This document shows, one piece after another, positions 1-11,200 of a stretch of DNA of 64,000 nt. The stretch covers positions 124,001-188,000 of the forward strand of contig RCSZ01000010.1 in assembly GCA_014898425.1 (NCBI GenBank). Reading direction: 5' to 3'. Numbering within the stretch: the first letter of the stretch is position 1; every line of letters starts with the position of its first letter. A model generated the notes under the pieces. It was not told the DNA's origin. It was given only the letters and a program-made list of their open reading frames with translations, and did not search any database. Made by a program: the position numbers and the translations under genes. The stretch comes from Botryotinia globosa (Eukaryota > Ascomycota > Leotiomycetes > Helotiales > Sclerotiniaceae).

Positions 1-26
1 GTACTCGAGGGTTGGAATACTCACAG

Positions 27-1690
27 TTATTCTTTCAAAATGAAAGGATCGCCATTAAAGCCAAAATGTTTATTGAGTCGTTTTCCCAAACCACGAAGTT
101 GGATGAGGTCGAAATACGGATCCGGATGGGGTCTGTGACAGCCAATCTTTTTGCTATCGCCCCAGTCAAGGTGTGCGGCAGGTTGAAACTCAACCGCAGA
201 ACCTCTACCTTCCCACGATTCAAAACCAGCTTTACGCATCGCGCGTCTGAAATCCTTCCAGCTGACGGAACCGGTATCTTGGCCACCATCTGGATCAGAG
301 TACATGGAGGTGAAAACACCCAGTGTCTTTATATCGACTTTGATTCGCAGCTCGGTCGTTGTTGCGCCAACTTTTCGACCGCTGAGACAACTGGTACTGC
401 TTGTACCGTATTGCCCGCTTGCGTTGGAGCTACCGTTCGTGTCTTCGTCTTCTCTTTATTGTGCGGGGCTTGAAACATATCTGAATCTCCAACGCCCCAA
501 ACCGTTTGAGCCTCCGCGGTAGTCTTATTTACATTTTTGTTCTTCGCTTGCAGATCTGGCTCTGATGCTGTCATGCTTTAGCTTGATATTTGCTATGTGA
601 TCTGCATCAATATCTAGAAAGATAGCATTTATCTCCCCCTCAATATCTTTTTGCTTCAACCCATCTTGTTCCAATGCCGCTCTGAAAAGGTCTCGGCCTC
701 CTTTCCACATTTTGGAGAGGGCAATCCTTGACTTCATGTCGCAAGCGAATCATGCCTCATCCTTTTTCCCGCTCGGGAGTGGGAGCTTCGAAAATTCTCC
801 AAGAGCTTCAGTATAATGAACCTTCATCTCCATCAGGTGCCAATATTCAGTATCTGTCTCGGCGTCTTCAGTTCCATTTTCCTCTATATGTTGTTGAGGC
901 TGTACTTCATGTCGTTCATGTCGACTTATCATCTTGTCCATCTCATGAAATGTAGCCCAATCGGAATAAAGCATTGCGAGAGGCTCGTCAACTCGAGCGC
1001 GTTGTTCTTTAGTGGCCTGTTGGAAATAATCATTCAGATACCGAAACATCAATGACCTGTTAAGTCGATATTTCTCATCAGGAGCTCCCATTACCATGCT
1101 TAGGCAATGATGCAGGGGGTCTTCCTCAAAACTTTTGAAGCTATTTCTGGAAAATCCAGGTCTTTGGCTTAAAACGTAAGCCGTTACAGCGTGGGAATAT
1201 TTCATGCAGTTATGCAGTAATACTTCCAAATCACACAGTGCGTTGCTGTATTCCAAAGGGAGAGGTTCGTCTTTGGTGATATCATCGATGGCAGTCGAGT
1301 AATACACACCTCTAAGCTTCTCTATTTCGAAAACCAACTTTCTCCAATTCCGCATGATCATCAGTTCCCTGATAAGGTCGTCTGTCTGCATTAGGTGCTT
1401 CTTGAAGTTAAAGCTCGCCTCAGGTATCCGTGCAAGTGTTGAGCTGTGCCTCTGGTGTAATCAGGATGTATGATATGATTGAACCGAAGCTTCTTGTTGG
1501 TATTTATGACATTGCATGGCTTAGTAGTCAGATCCTGCTGTGGACTACGTAGTATTTGGTATTGTCTTAACGATTGTTTAAAATGCTCTGGGGTAAAATA
1601 CAGCTTTGTTATGTAATGATATAGACCAGCTGTAAATGTTTCTGGTTCTTTTGTGTGGATGATAAGATTCTCTGTTCTTTTCTGCTCTGC
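27..1690 (-). pseudogene. Broken gene of an uncharacterised fungal protein family
   Basis: Coding sense runs on the minus strand from about 1690 to a stop at 27. The C-terminal part (305-27) has the pattern W-x-DF-x2-AM-x2-GF, then GS-x3-F-x-P, then H-x-PHPDP and a final LGKRL-x3-FGF. I recall this pattern from the C-terminus of large fungal proteins usually left as hypothetical or named Ipa-like. The centre (1391-750) is a helical, acidic 213-residue block. Coding sense continues upstream of 1391 in another frame back to about 1690 (it includes PDYTRGTAQHLHGYLRR), which implies a one-base frameshift near 1420. An in-frame TGA at 750-752 splits the centre, and the same frame is open again to 525. 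Between about 575 and 450 the frame changes again, by intron or frameshift. The true start was not located. Function unknown. Confidence 0.5.
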
Positions 1691-1710
1691 TCTGTCCTAC
1701 TCTGTTCTGA

Positions 1711-2482
1711 CTGGCCAGTTTCAAGTTTTGATTGGTGGAAAAGGTGGTTACGTGGATAATACTGGGGTGGTGTCGTGAGGGGGATTGCTTTTGCTTTGCT
1801 TTGATTTTGATACTATTTTCTCGATTGCTGGATTTGTTGCTGTGGTTTTCGTTGCTGTGTTGATATGTTACTGTAATGGTATGAAATTGAGGGGTGGGAG
1901 GTGAACAGATGATAGGAAATCGGTTTTGAGACGTGTTGTTTATTTGCTCATTTGGTCATTTGTTCAATTGATGTTGTGAGTTCTTGTGAGTTGTTGCAAG
2001 TTCATAGTTCTTTGGATGTATAGATTCTTTCTGTACAATTACCTACCCCTCTCCTTCCCCTATCTAAATTGATGAAATGAGATTTGGAAATGAAAATAAG
2101 CGACACGACATGATGGATGAATATATCTAGGTAGGTTAGGTTAAAGAGTAAAAATAAAGTTGGTGATGTTTGGGTTTGTATGTGTATTTGTTAATTACCT
2201 ATTTATCTAGGTAAATCTAGAATTTCTGGAGATGTGGGATGTGGGATGTGGGATGTGAGATGTGGGATATAGAATATGAGATATGAGATATAAAAGGATG
2301 TTATGATATTCAGGAAATTTTGTTTGAGGAAAAGAATTGGATGGGCTTGTTTGTATAAGTGTATTATAATAATTGTGGATTTTTTGGATTGATGGTATAA
2401 GGGGGTAAAGGAAAGATGGTTTTGAAAGTGGGAAGTTGAAAGTCTTGCTTATTTTTTCGTATTCAGCTGGAATGAGGGAGGC

Positions 2483-2515
<33 letters not shown>

Positions 2516-4230
2516 TCTCGTAATTCGCAGGTATTTAGATGGCTTTATTGTTTTTTTGTTTTTTTTGGAGATTTTTTATACATCTTCTTTGATCCAACAT
2601 TAAATCGGAATATTGGGAGATATGGAGATGAAATCAACATAGGTGACTTGTGAGTATGAAAATTGGAATACAAGTAAATATCGTAACCATAACCGTTTTT
2701 GTGGACTGCGCAATAAGTCCCTGTAAATCAGGTCGTAAATCCTACAGCTCATCACAGATTATCCGTAAGTATAGATAATTTTTATGTAGTCCACATCCCT
2801 ATGGGATTGGGAGAGAATATCTAGGAAAAGCTGGATGTTTATCCGAGGAAGATATCGAAAGATAGAGTTGGAGATTGAGATTCTTTTGTGCAGTCGGTGG
2901 TTTTGTATCTCGGTGTCTTTGTCTTGGAGGGAAGTCGTGAGGGTTTCTAGAATTCGCGGTTTGATGGGTTGGGATTGTGTTGTGTGATATGTATGGTCGG
3001 GATAAGTAGGAGGATAAGGATAGGATCTTTCTAGGTGCGTATCTATGTATTTTGATTTTTTTTGCGAAAGAATCGGGATGGGAGGTGGTGGATAGGTTGA
3101 GGGATACTTGACGATGGTGATGGCGATGGTGGTGGTGGTGGTGGTGATGTGTGTGTGGATGGGAGAAAGTGATTGAGGGTTGAAAAACTCATCGCTGATA
3201 TGTGAAACAAGTAGGATGATGTGAGCGTGGAAGCTAGGTAGCAAAGGGCACCACGGATACTAGGGGTATCGAAAAAACTGTACTGGTGCTCGTGTAATGA
3301 CCTATTGTCTGTATGTGGTAATTCTATCAAACTTTCTCCGACAATACGGAGGTAACAAGAGGAGACGAGGCGTTCAGATACTTGAAAGTATCTTGATTTG
3401 ATAGGGAAAGAAGTATCGACTTTACGGTTGATTCCGGCGGATGGGAAGAGATTGTTTTCCTTCGAGACGAGTGAATGTGTGAGATTGTAGCTGTCAATGG
3501 TGTTGTTTCTGTCTAGAAGGTATATGCCGTGAATAAAGGATGCGGCTTCTATGCGGGATGGAAATGGAAAAGAGATCTGTTTCGCTGGGAAGGATAAGTT
3601 AAGAGGTAAAGTATAGATGATGATCGAGTGAATGAATTGATCCAGATGATATGTGGAAGATGTAAGTTTTGAAATTGGTTGTCCTCTAGTTTGAATTTGA
3701 TGTGGTTGTGGTGCAAATTATATCTTTTACGAACAGAAAGCAAAGATAATATAGTGGATGACAATGAAAGATAGATACTCTTTTTTAACCTGAAGAGATC
3801 ATCATTCACATCACAATAGATAGAGGCTGTAAACTCTAGCATAACATTGTAAGCACGATTGATAAAGGCATAACTCAAACCAAAGTTTTCCAGTTCTCCA
3901 GTTTTCCATCTAAGTTCTCGATAGGGATTCAAAGAGCATTCTAGATCTTTGACTACCTTAGTAAAAGGCCCTTCGTGTAGTATATTGATAATCTCCTAGC
4001 AAATTCGAGGTATCACACAGGCCGTTTAGGATTAAGTCAAATCGTATCCTGTAGTGTGGTGAAAATCAACGAATCGTTGCCGAGCGTGAAATCATCATAG
4101 CATTAGCGCATGATAGTGAGGATGTAGTGGCTAAATAAATCACAATACTCATGAACAGCTGCCATGTATCTAACGGGCATATTGAACATTCCACAGCGAG
4201 ATAGCGGTATAGAAGGAGAAGAAGAAGATA
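1711..4230. other. Gene-free stretch with simple repeats
   Basis: I see no supportable gene here. The sequence is low-complexity, purine-rich and locally TG-rich on the plus strand. It holds a GGGATGT-type tandem run near 2230-2270, an (AG)n microsatellite at 2489-2515 and a GGT/GAT-rich run near 3115-3150. The minus-strand open frames at about 2760-3330 are products of that run (strings of Thr, Pro and Ile) and resemble no protein family I know. Confidence 0.6.
2489..2515. repeat. (AG)n microsatellite
   Basis: Uninterrupted AG dinucleotide run of about 27 bases in gene-free DNA. Confidence 0.9.
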
Positions 4231-4357
4231 CTCGTGCTGTCAGAAAGTATACAACTCAAACGCTAGATACACACACACACCCCAAGATGTCAAACTACAA
4301 AACGACAGCCTAGTTTTCATAGCACTGAAGTCGCATACTTTCTTCTGACAACACGAG
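4231..4357 (+). mobile_element. Small inverted-repeat element (MITE-like), copy 1
   Basis: The left arm (4231-4264, starting CTCGTGCTGTCAGAAAGTAT) and the right arm (4320-4357, ending TTCTGACAACACGAG) are imperfect inverted repeats of roughly 35 bases. TA lies immediately outside both ends (4229-4230 and 4358-4359), as expected for a Tc1/mariner-type target duplication. The roughly 55-base core contains CAAACTACAA and TAGTTTTCATAGC, and is also found in the copies at 5221-5345 and 28000-28105. There is no coding capacity, so it would depend on a transposase supplied in trans. Confidence 0.65.
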
Positions 4358-4390
4358 TATCTCAGAGATATACAGTTTGGGAAGAGCCCC

Positions 4391-4440
4391 TTCCCTTCCC
4401 TTCCCTTCCCTTCCCTTCCCTTCCCTTCCCTTCCCTTCCC
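4391..4440. repeat. (TTCCC)10 pentanucleotide repeat
   Basis: Ten perfect TTCCC units in tandem. The complementary strand is a pure polypurine run, a type of sequence able to form triplex (H-DNA). Confidence 0.95.
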
Positions 4441-6013
4441 ATCAAAATGTTCAATTAACCCACGTCCCTCGTCGCCTACGCACTTACTGAGATTTCCGAT
4501 TTCTTCAAGCTGTATATATATAGTGGAGAAACACCGTTGTGCCCGTCACCCTTTCCAAGAAACGCAAACTAATCATATTCCACAGATCCACTTGAACGTG
4601 CGGGTATGTAGGTATGTGGGTCGAGCCGCCAGTCCCGCTACGACTCTGACCTTGACGGGTCGGCTATTATCCCGATCAGATCTGGAATGGTAGACGAGTG
4701 CATACCTACTGAGTATCAGCGATATTGACGCTACTGTAGCAGGCTTCCAGAATGTAGTTTCGGAACCGCAAGTTTAGGTAAGTCGCGATAAGCTTGCTAT
4801 GAACGTTTCGCCATTGCCGATTTATTCGTTCATTGATATTTGATAATTGACGACCTGGACTTTTCAGCTATTGGCTCCTTGAAATTTGCATTATTTGAGC
4901 AATCAACAGACCAATGACAAATGTGTGAATATCCGACAGCGAGACTCGCTTTTACTGGAACATGCGGCTTTCGAATATCAATACAAATTACCCACCCCAT
5001 TCTCAACCCAACGACGATCAAAGTTGTTCTCTCCAGTCTAGCCTTCTTTTGCGGAACCAAAAATTGTTTTGATCGCATATACGTACTACCAGATGGTGGG
5101 GAAACTGGAGCTGCTACCCTTTCGGATCAAGCTAAGCTGTCAAGTGGACGTTGACTCTTAGTTTCATGCTTGCGCTCCTCAATCTGACCAATTACACACT
5201 ATGTTTAAAGCACAAACTATCACTCACGCTGTCAGAAAATAAGCATCACCGCCGCTAAGAGCCCCGGTTATTCCGCTTGTGGCTCACTATCTTGTAGTAC
5301 GTGCATCTAGCATCGGAGCCGCAAACTTCTGACTGCACGCACGACCATGTGAAAGAAATTGGTACAGGGGTTATGATAAATGTGTATGCTGGCGGATGGT
5401 ATCTCCTTGTTTTCGAAGACCATATCAAATTTACCATCTGGAGCATCCTGATTAGAAATTCGAAGCTTTTTGATAAGTGGGAGATGTGTCGATGAGAGAA
5501 ATGCCATTCGTGACGGTTTACTCCGCGTTGAGATTTTGATAATCTGGCTAGCGATACCTAGGTATAGCAAAGACTTGATTTGGCACTATTTTCTTCCTTG
5601 ATCGACGAAAGTACTCGGAGTTGCAGGCGGCGAAAATCGATGTGTCGACTATATGTCGTTGAATTCGTGGTGCATTATCGGTAAAGTTTAAAATCGAATT
5701 GGGATCTTTAACCTTTAGATACACACGGCAGCATCCACCCGTTGTCGAAATAACTACGGAGTACGCGTCTGCAGTCATCAAAGCCGCATTTCCACGTATT
5801 GTTCTCGCTTCGCCTGGGTAAACGCTGGATTTTCTTAGATTCAAATGGACATGAATACAAAGGTAACTAGACGACTGCTATATAATTCGCTGGAGGTACT
5901 CGATGAGTATATTGTTTTATCATCATTTTTTTTACAGTAGAGGCCACTGTCGTACGATCAATACAAGCTTTCTCTCTTTCCTAATTTCACTCGTTTGATC
6001 ACCTCTCGCAGCC
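4441..6013. other. Gene-free upstream region of the tyrosinase-like gene
   Basis: Apart from element copy 2, nothing here is recognisable. Short open frames on both strands (for example 5548-5844 on the minus strand) have no motif I can assign. The last 100 bases before the ATG at 6014 are T-rich then pyrimidine-rich (TTTTTTTT near 5928, CTTTCTCTCTTTCC near 5970), as is common in fungal core promoters. Confidence 0.5.
5221..5345 (-). mobile_element. Small inverted-repeat element, copy 2 (degenerate)
   Basis: Reverse-oriented relative of copy 1. The arm at 5221-5258 (CACTCACGCTGTCAGAAAAT...) and the opposite end at about 5309-5345 (GCATCGGAGCCGC...CTTCTGAC...CACG) align with the arms of copy 1, and the core shares CTTGTAGTACGTGCATCTAGC with the 28-kb copy. 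Differences among copies are largely C/T and A/G transitions. Confidence 0.55.
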
Positions 6014-7183
6014 ATGAAGATCACCCAGATAGTAGCTCTCGCCGCTCTCTTGGCAACCGCTTCAGCGAAGGCTATTCCCGCTCAACCTAAATCTCAACTC
6101 AAGTCCACACCCAAGAAGACGGTTGATACTACTAGCCTTCATTTCTACAATGGCACATGTACTGGAGAAAACATCCGTGTCCGTCAAGTATGGCGAAACA
6201 TGACCCCGAGCGAAAAGAGTGCTTATCTGAAGGCTGAGGGATGTTTGCTCAACCTCCCTGCCGCCACCACCTTATCCGGTGTCACAAGTCGCTTTAGTGA
6301 TCTTCAATCTCTTCATCGTGATAAGACCAAATTATTGACGGGATCTATGTTCAAGATATCATCCACAACGTCGTAAAGTTTTCTCCATGAGGAAGATTAA
6401 AAACATAAAGCTAATTATCCAAGGACCAATTTCTCCCATGGCACAGATACTATATGCATGCCCACGAGACTCTCCTCCGTACCGAGTGCGGTTACACTGG
6501 CCCCATGATTTGGTGGGATGAAGCTAAGGATGCCGATGCGGGCGACTCCTTCCAATCCGACATGTGGACAGCCGAATACTTCGGTTCCACCAACTTGGAT
6601 GAAAATGCATGTGTGATTGATGGTGCTTTTGCCAACACAACCGAACATATCGGTTCACTCCTCGAGAACACCGATTACTGCTTCTTCCGAGCATTTGATC
6701 TCACTCAAGTTCAATACTGCACCTCGGAGAAGGTTGCGGAATGCACACAGTACAACGATTACTACAGTTTCTTTAACTGCATGGTTATCTATCCCACCAG
6801 TCCTCACGTCGCGAGACATGCTGTTGTCGGTGGAATGGTAAGAAATAATCTTTCCAATCTATTCAAATCATTACTAACAAATACAGATGGCCGATATCGA
6901 TTGCTCCGCCGGCGATCCAGCGTTTTTCATGCACCACAGCTATGTTGATCGTATGTGGTGGCAATGGCAACAGGCAAATGCTACATCCCGGATGTTTGAC
7001 ATTAGTGGAAACAGTTTGGACGAGACTTACCTCGCCGAGCAAGGCGACGTGGCTCCTGCTGCTGGCTGGCCTCAAACGACTCTCGAATATACTCACACCA
7101 CTGCCGATATCTTTCCGGATGTCCAAATCTATGATGTTGTTAACATTCAAGGTGGGTATCTCTGCTACGAGCATGACTATTAG
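6014..7183 (+). CDS. Secreted tyrosinase-like copper oxidase, one frameshift
   Basis: Type-3 copper protein; tyrosinases oxidise phenols to quinones. It starts with a signal peptide (MKITQIVALAALLATASA). Three exons fit: 6014-6372, 6424-6837 and 6887-7183, with introns of 51 and 49 nt. CuA-site motifs are SRFSDLQSLHR, then YVQDIIHNV, then QFLPWHRYY. CuB is HVARH followed by DPAFFMHHSYVDRMWW. The protein ends with GGYLCYEHDY, the usual end of the short secreted fungal form, so the three-exon model is full length at about 356 residues. The lesion is near 6328-6335: HRDKTK is in one frame, while the following IDGIYVQDIIHNV is read one base out, and exon 1 is one base short of fitting. This is either a true frameshift, making it a pseudogene, or an assembly error in an A/T-rich run. 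The family call is firm; intactness is not. Confidence 0.85.
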
Positions 7184-8296
7184 AGAACGTGTATTTGATG
7201 ATGGAGTAAGAAGAGAGTGGCAAAGAAAAGAAAATGGAGTAATGGGTACGGATTATCGTTTGACGAGGTATTGAGCAGAAAAGAGCTGCAATTCAATGTA
7301 TATAATTTGAGAAGAATCTTGCACATCGATAAGAGAAAACAGACACTACCCTAAACTTCCAACGGTTCTTTTAAATCCTCAGACTCTAAACCGTTTCTCG
7401 TTGGGGGGTTTTGGTGTTGTTTACGGATTTCACGTCGTCGCGTAGAGCTTCCATAAACAGCTTAGCTTACGTAAATAAGGTCAACGCACGTGATCTCTCC
7501 ATCTGATCTTTTGGGGGCTCTACAAAAAGACGCCAATTCCAACCCCATAAATCTTCAACCGAAAGTCTGAATTGATTGAATTATAATTAAGCTTATAACC
7601 AACTACAAATAAAACAAACAAATCTGAGAACATCTTTTCACCTCTGAATCATATTAATATCTATCAAAAGTGATATTTTATCTTAGATTCAAGGAGGAGA
7701 AATTGGATTATTGAAAGTGTTAAAGAGTGGCTAAACCTAGCCTCTTTTTTCTTCTCCCGAGAGGGGAGGTAAGGGGGGATTGTCAACATCTATATCCATA
7801 CACAACTTCATTATTGCAAAAACATTCCATCATACAAGCCCCCTCATAATCGCTCCATTATCGAGTCCCAGCATACATGTAATCACTGATTCGGCCATCC
7901 AAACAGTACAATATAACCTTACACACATCCCCTCTTCTTCACTTCAGGCCGCCTTGAGAAATGTTCCAAGAGCAATTGACACGAAGAATCGTTAATATCT
8001 TTGTGCACAAGAAAAATGTCGACTCATCGGGATATTGAGCTACCCACCAAAGTGTCGAGAATGAATCTTGGAACAGCCATCACCAATGAAGAAGCACGTG
8101 AACGAGCGACTTCTACTCTGCCATTCATGAATAGAAAAATCATCTTGAAATTCTATCTATCAAAATACGCTTTCAGAATATGCATATGCAATTATCCACG
8201 CTAAAGAATCGTTTATTCATTAATTTTCTTCGACCCATTCATCATCCCGTTCATAAATCCCCGTCTCTATCCCCATCTAGTATCCCCTCCCCAAAC
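7184..8296. other. Intergenic region between tyrosinase and ABC transporter
   Basis: About 1.1 kb between the 3' ends of two convergent genes. Two small plus-strand frames (7780-7995 and 8001-8204) have no family features. I see no RNA gene or repeat. Confidence 0.5.
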
Positions 8297-11200
8297 CTAT
8301 TCCCCCAAAATCAACTTTTCTAACCTTTGCCTCTCCCCACTCTCCTTCACCATCCCCCTAAACACTCCCCCATCCAACTCCATCAAATCCCTCGGCTTCC
8401 CAAACTCCACCACTTTCCCCTCGCCCAACACCAAAATCTTATCAAAATCTGCAATCGTACTAAGTCGATGCGCAATAACAATCAACGTGCTATCTGTGAA
8501 TTCTTGTCTGATAGATCTTTGAATCAATGCATCGGTATCCATATCCACCGCCGAGGTTGCTTCATCTAATACCATGATTTTTGGATGTGAAACGATGGCG
8601 CGCGCGAGACAGAGGAGTTGTCGTTGACCTTGCGAGAGATTGAGTCCACCTTCGGTTATTGGTGATTGCAGGGATGTGAAGAGATTCTTGTTTTTCTGGA
8701 GCGAAGGAGTCGATGTTCCGGATGTTGAGGGTGTGTTTTGTCCAGTTGGTGGAATAAGCTGTACCCGTTCTAGAGCATCTCGGAGTTCCGAATCCGTATG
8801 TTCATCGAAAGCATCGAGGTTAGATCTAACTGTTCCAGAGAAAAGTACTGGATCTTGTGGGATAATTGCTAATCTTGAACGAAGTGAATGCAAATTAATT
8901 TTAGAAATATCGAGACCGTCAATATGAATTGTACCTTCACGTGCTTCGAGGAATCTGAAAAGTGCGAGTGTTAATGAGGATTTCCCTGCTCCAGTACGTC
9001 CTACTACTCCGATTCTTTCACTACGTTCGACTCGGAAGCTCAGACCTTTGAGGACAGGCGGAAGATCATCTGCGTATGAGACAACTAAATCATTAACTTC
9101 GAGACGACCTTCAGTTGGCCATGCTGCTGGTGGATCTGATCCTTCTAGAGATTCGGTTTTCAGGTTTGAGTATTCAACGATACGTTCTGCCGCCTATAAT
9201 ATTGAAAAGTCAGTAATTGCCAATGAATAAACATGACGCTCCGCTGGCCCTCCGGGAGCCATTGCCATGGAGGCCGAATAAGAGCATATAAAAATCATCG
9301 AGCAAAGGGGGTTCGGGGGCTTGCCCCCTGAAAGATTTCCATCTCATTCATCCCCTCCCACAGTGGGTATCATCGTCCTTTGCCGAAAGCTATCGCATCT
9401 TTACCCACCCGCACTGCCCGGAATAAAGAAAAGTGGTCAAGACTTACATTCATATTAAGTTCCAGATTAGTGTAATGCCTGATTGTCCACATGACCGTTT
9501 GGCCATAAGCCAGCGCAAAACTCAACGCAAACCCAGCCAGGGCAGCATCAATTTCCGGAAGCAAAATAATGACTATCGCCACAATTGTTGAGAACAATCC
9601 ACCCACAAAAGCCATTCTCCATCCCATCCATCGATTGAAGACCCAGAGATGCCAGAATGTAGTAGAATGATCATCGATCTTGGCCCACATGCTTTTGATA
9701 TAGATATCTGTCTTGTCAAATGCGCGAATTGTGCCTACACCTGTAAGAGCAGAACCGAACTGTTCAAAGATAGGGGACTTGGCGGTCGATTCGAGACGTT
9801 TAACTTCACGAGCACCAGGGAGATAGAGAAGTGCCACGTAGACGCAGATTGTCAAAAGAACTGCAGACATGAGGAGAACCCATGGAGAGACAATTATACT
9901 GTCATTATTAGTTTGGATGTAAGAAGAAAAAAAGGAATTCGATACACATACCCTGTGCAAATAATTCCAATTAATCCAAAAAAGTTATTAGCTCCAAATG
10001 CAAAATCATTGGCCAATCTTCCATCAACCACATTGAAATCGGCAGTAAATCGATTTAAAATTCTACCGAGTGGTACCGTGTCCATCCATCTTAAAGGTGT
10101 CCTCAAAACCGTAAAGCAAAGTCTTTCAAAAAGAATCTTAGATGCACGAATAGATCCAGTGTAAACGTAGAAATATCGGAGAGTTCCTACAACAGCAGAA
10201 ACCGCTGAAAGAGCAACGTATATACTCAGATAGAATGTAGTGTCATGCTTGATAGCTTCCGTTTGGAAAGAGGAATTCTGTACATTTCCATATGAAGGTA
10301 AGTGATTGGCCTGCGTTGTGAACATGGAGTTAACAATGCTAGATTCTTGATAGCTAGCTGTCCAAAGTTTCAACCACCAAGAGCGACCTGAATAAGCGTT
10401 AGTAATTGTCCCAAGTAAAAATTGATGAGTATCGATATCTTACCAGTGATCAAGAATTGTTGACCAATGAAAGCAACCAAAACAAGAATCCAGAAAGACC
10501 ATCCACCAGAAGCGTTAAGATAATGTCCATAGACCTTTACCTTAACACTACCACGCTCTCTTGTCTCTTCTTGAACGAATTTCTTTGGATCATCCTTTCG
10601 TGATACAACCTTTGCTAACGTACTTCCATCAGTGCTTTCATCGTTAGAAGACACAGATGGATTAATGACTGTAGATGATTCCGATATCGTAATGGGAGCT
10701 TGATCCTCAGCGATTTGTTCCGGTGTTTCTTCGTGACTGATGATACGTTCAAGTGTACCCGCTTCTTCCAAGTCTGAAAGAAGACCTGCACTCTCAACCG
10801 TCCCTTCACCGAGTTCAACAAGATATTTAGCTTTGGCCTTGCAGAGAGCGACATGATGAGTGACGAGAATACGAGTACGTCCGATACCAAGTTCACCAGT
10901 AAGACCTTTTTCGTAGATGAAACGACCAACGTGAGCATCAACAGCACTGAAGATATCGTCAAGAACCAATATACCTGCACGGGAATAGAGGGCCCGAGCA
11001 AATGTAACTCTCCATCTCTGTCCACCACTCAAGTTGATACCATTTGCGCCAATTTCGGTATTTTCACCATCTCCAAGCATTTCCAAATCTTTGCGGAGAG
11101 CACAGTATTCGACAACCTTTTGATAGCGATCTTCATCAAGTGGCAATCCAAAAAGAATGTTGTCCTTGATACTAGCATTTTCGATCCATGGAATTTGAGC

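Noticed and set aside
2759..3330. Minus-strand frames of 161 and 95 codons
   Set aside because: Composed of low-complexity Thr, Ile and Pro runs from simple repeats; no domain.
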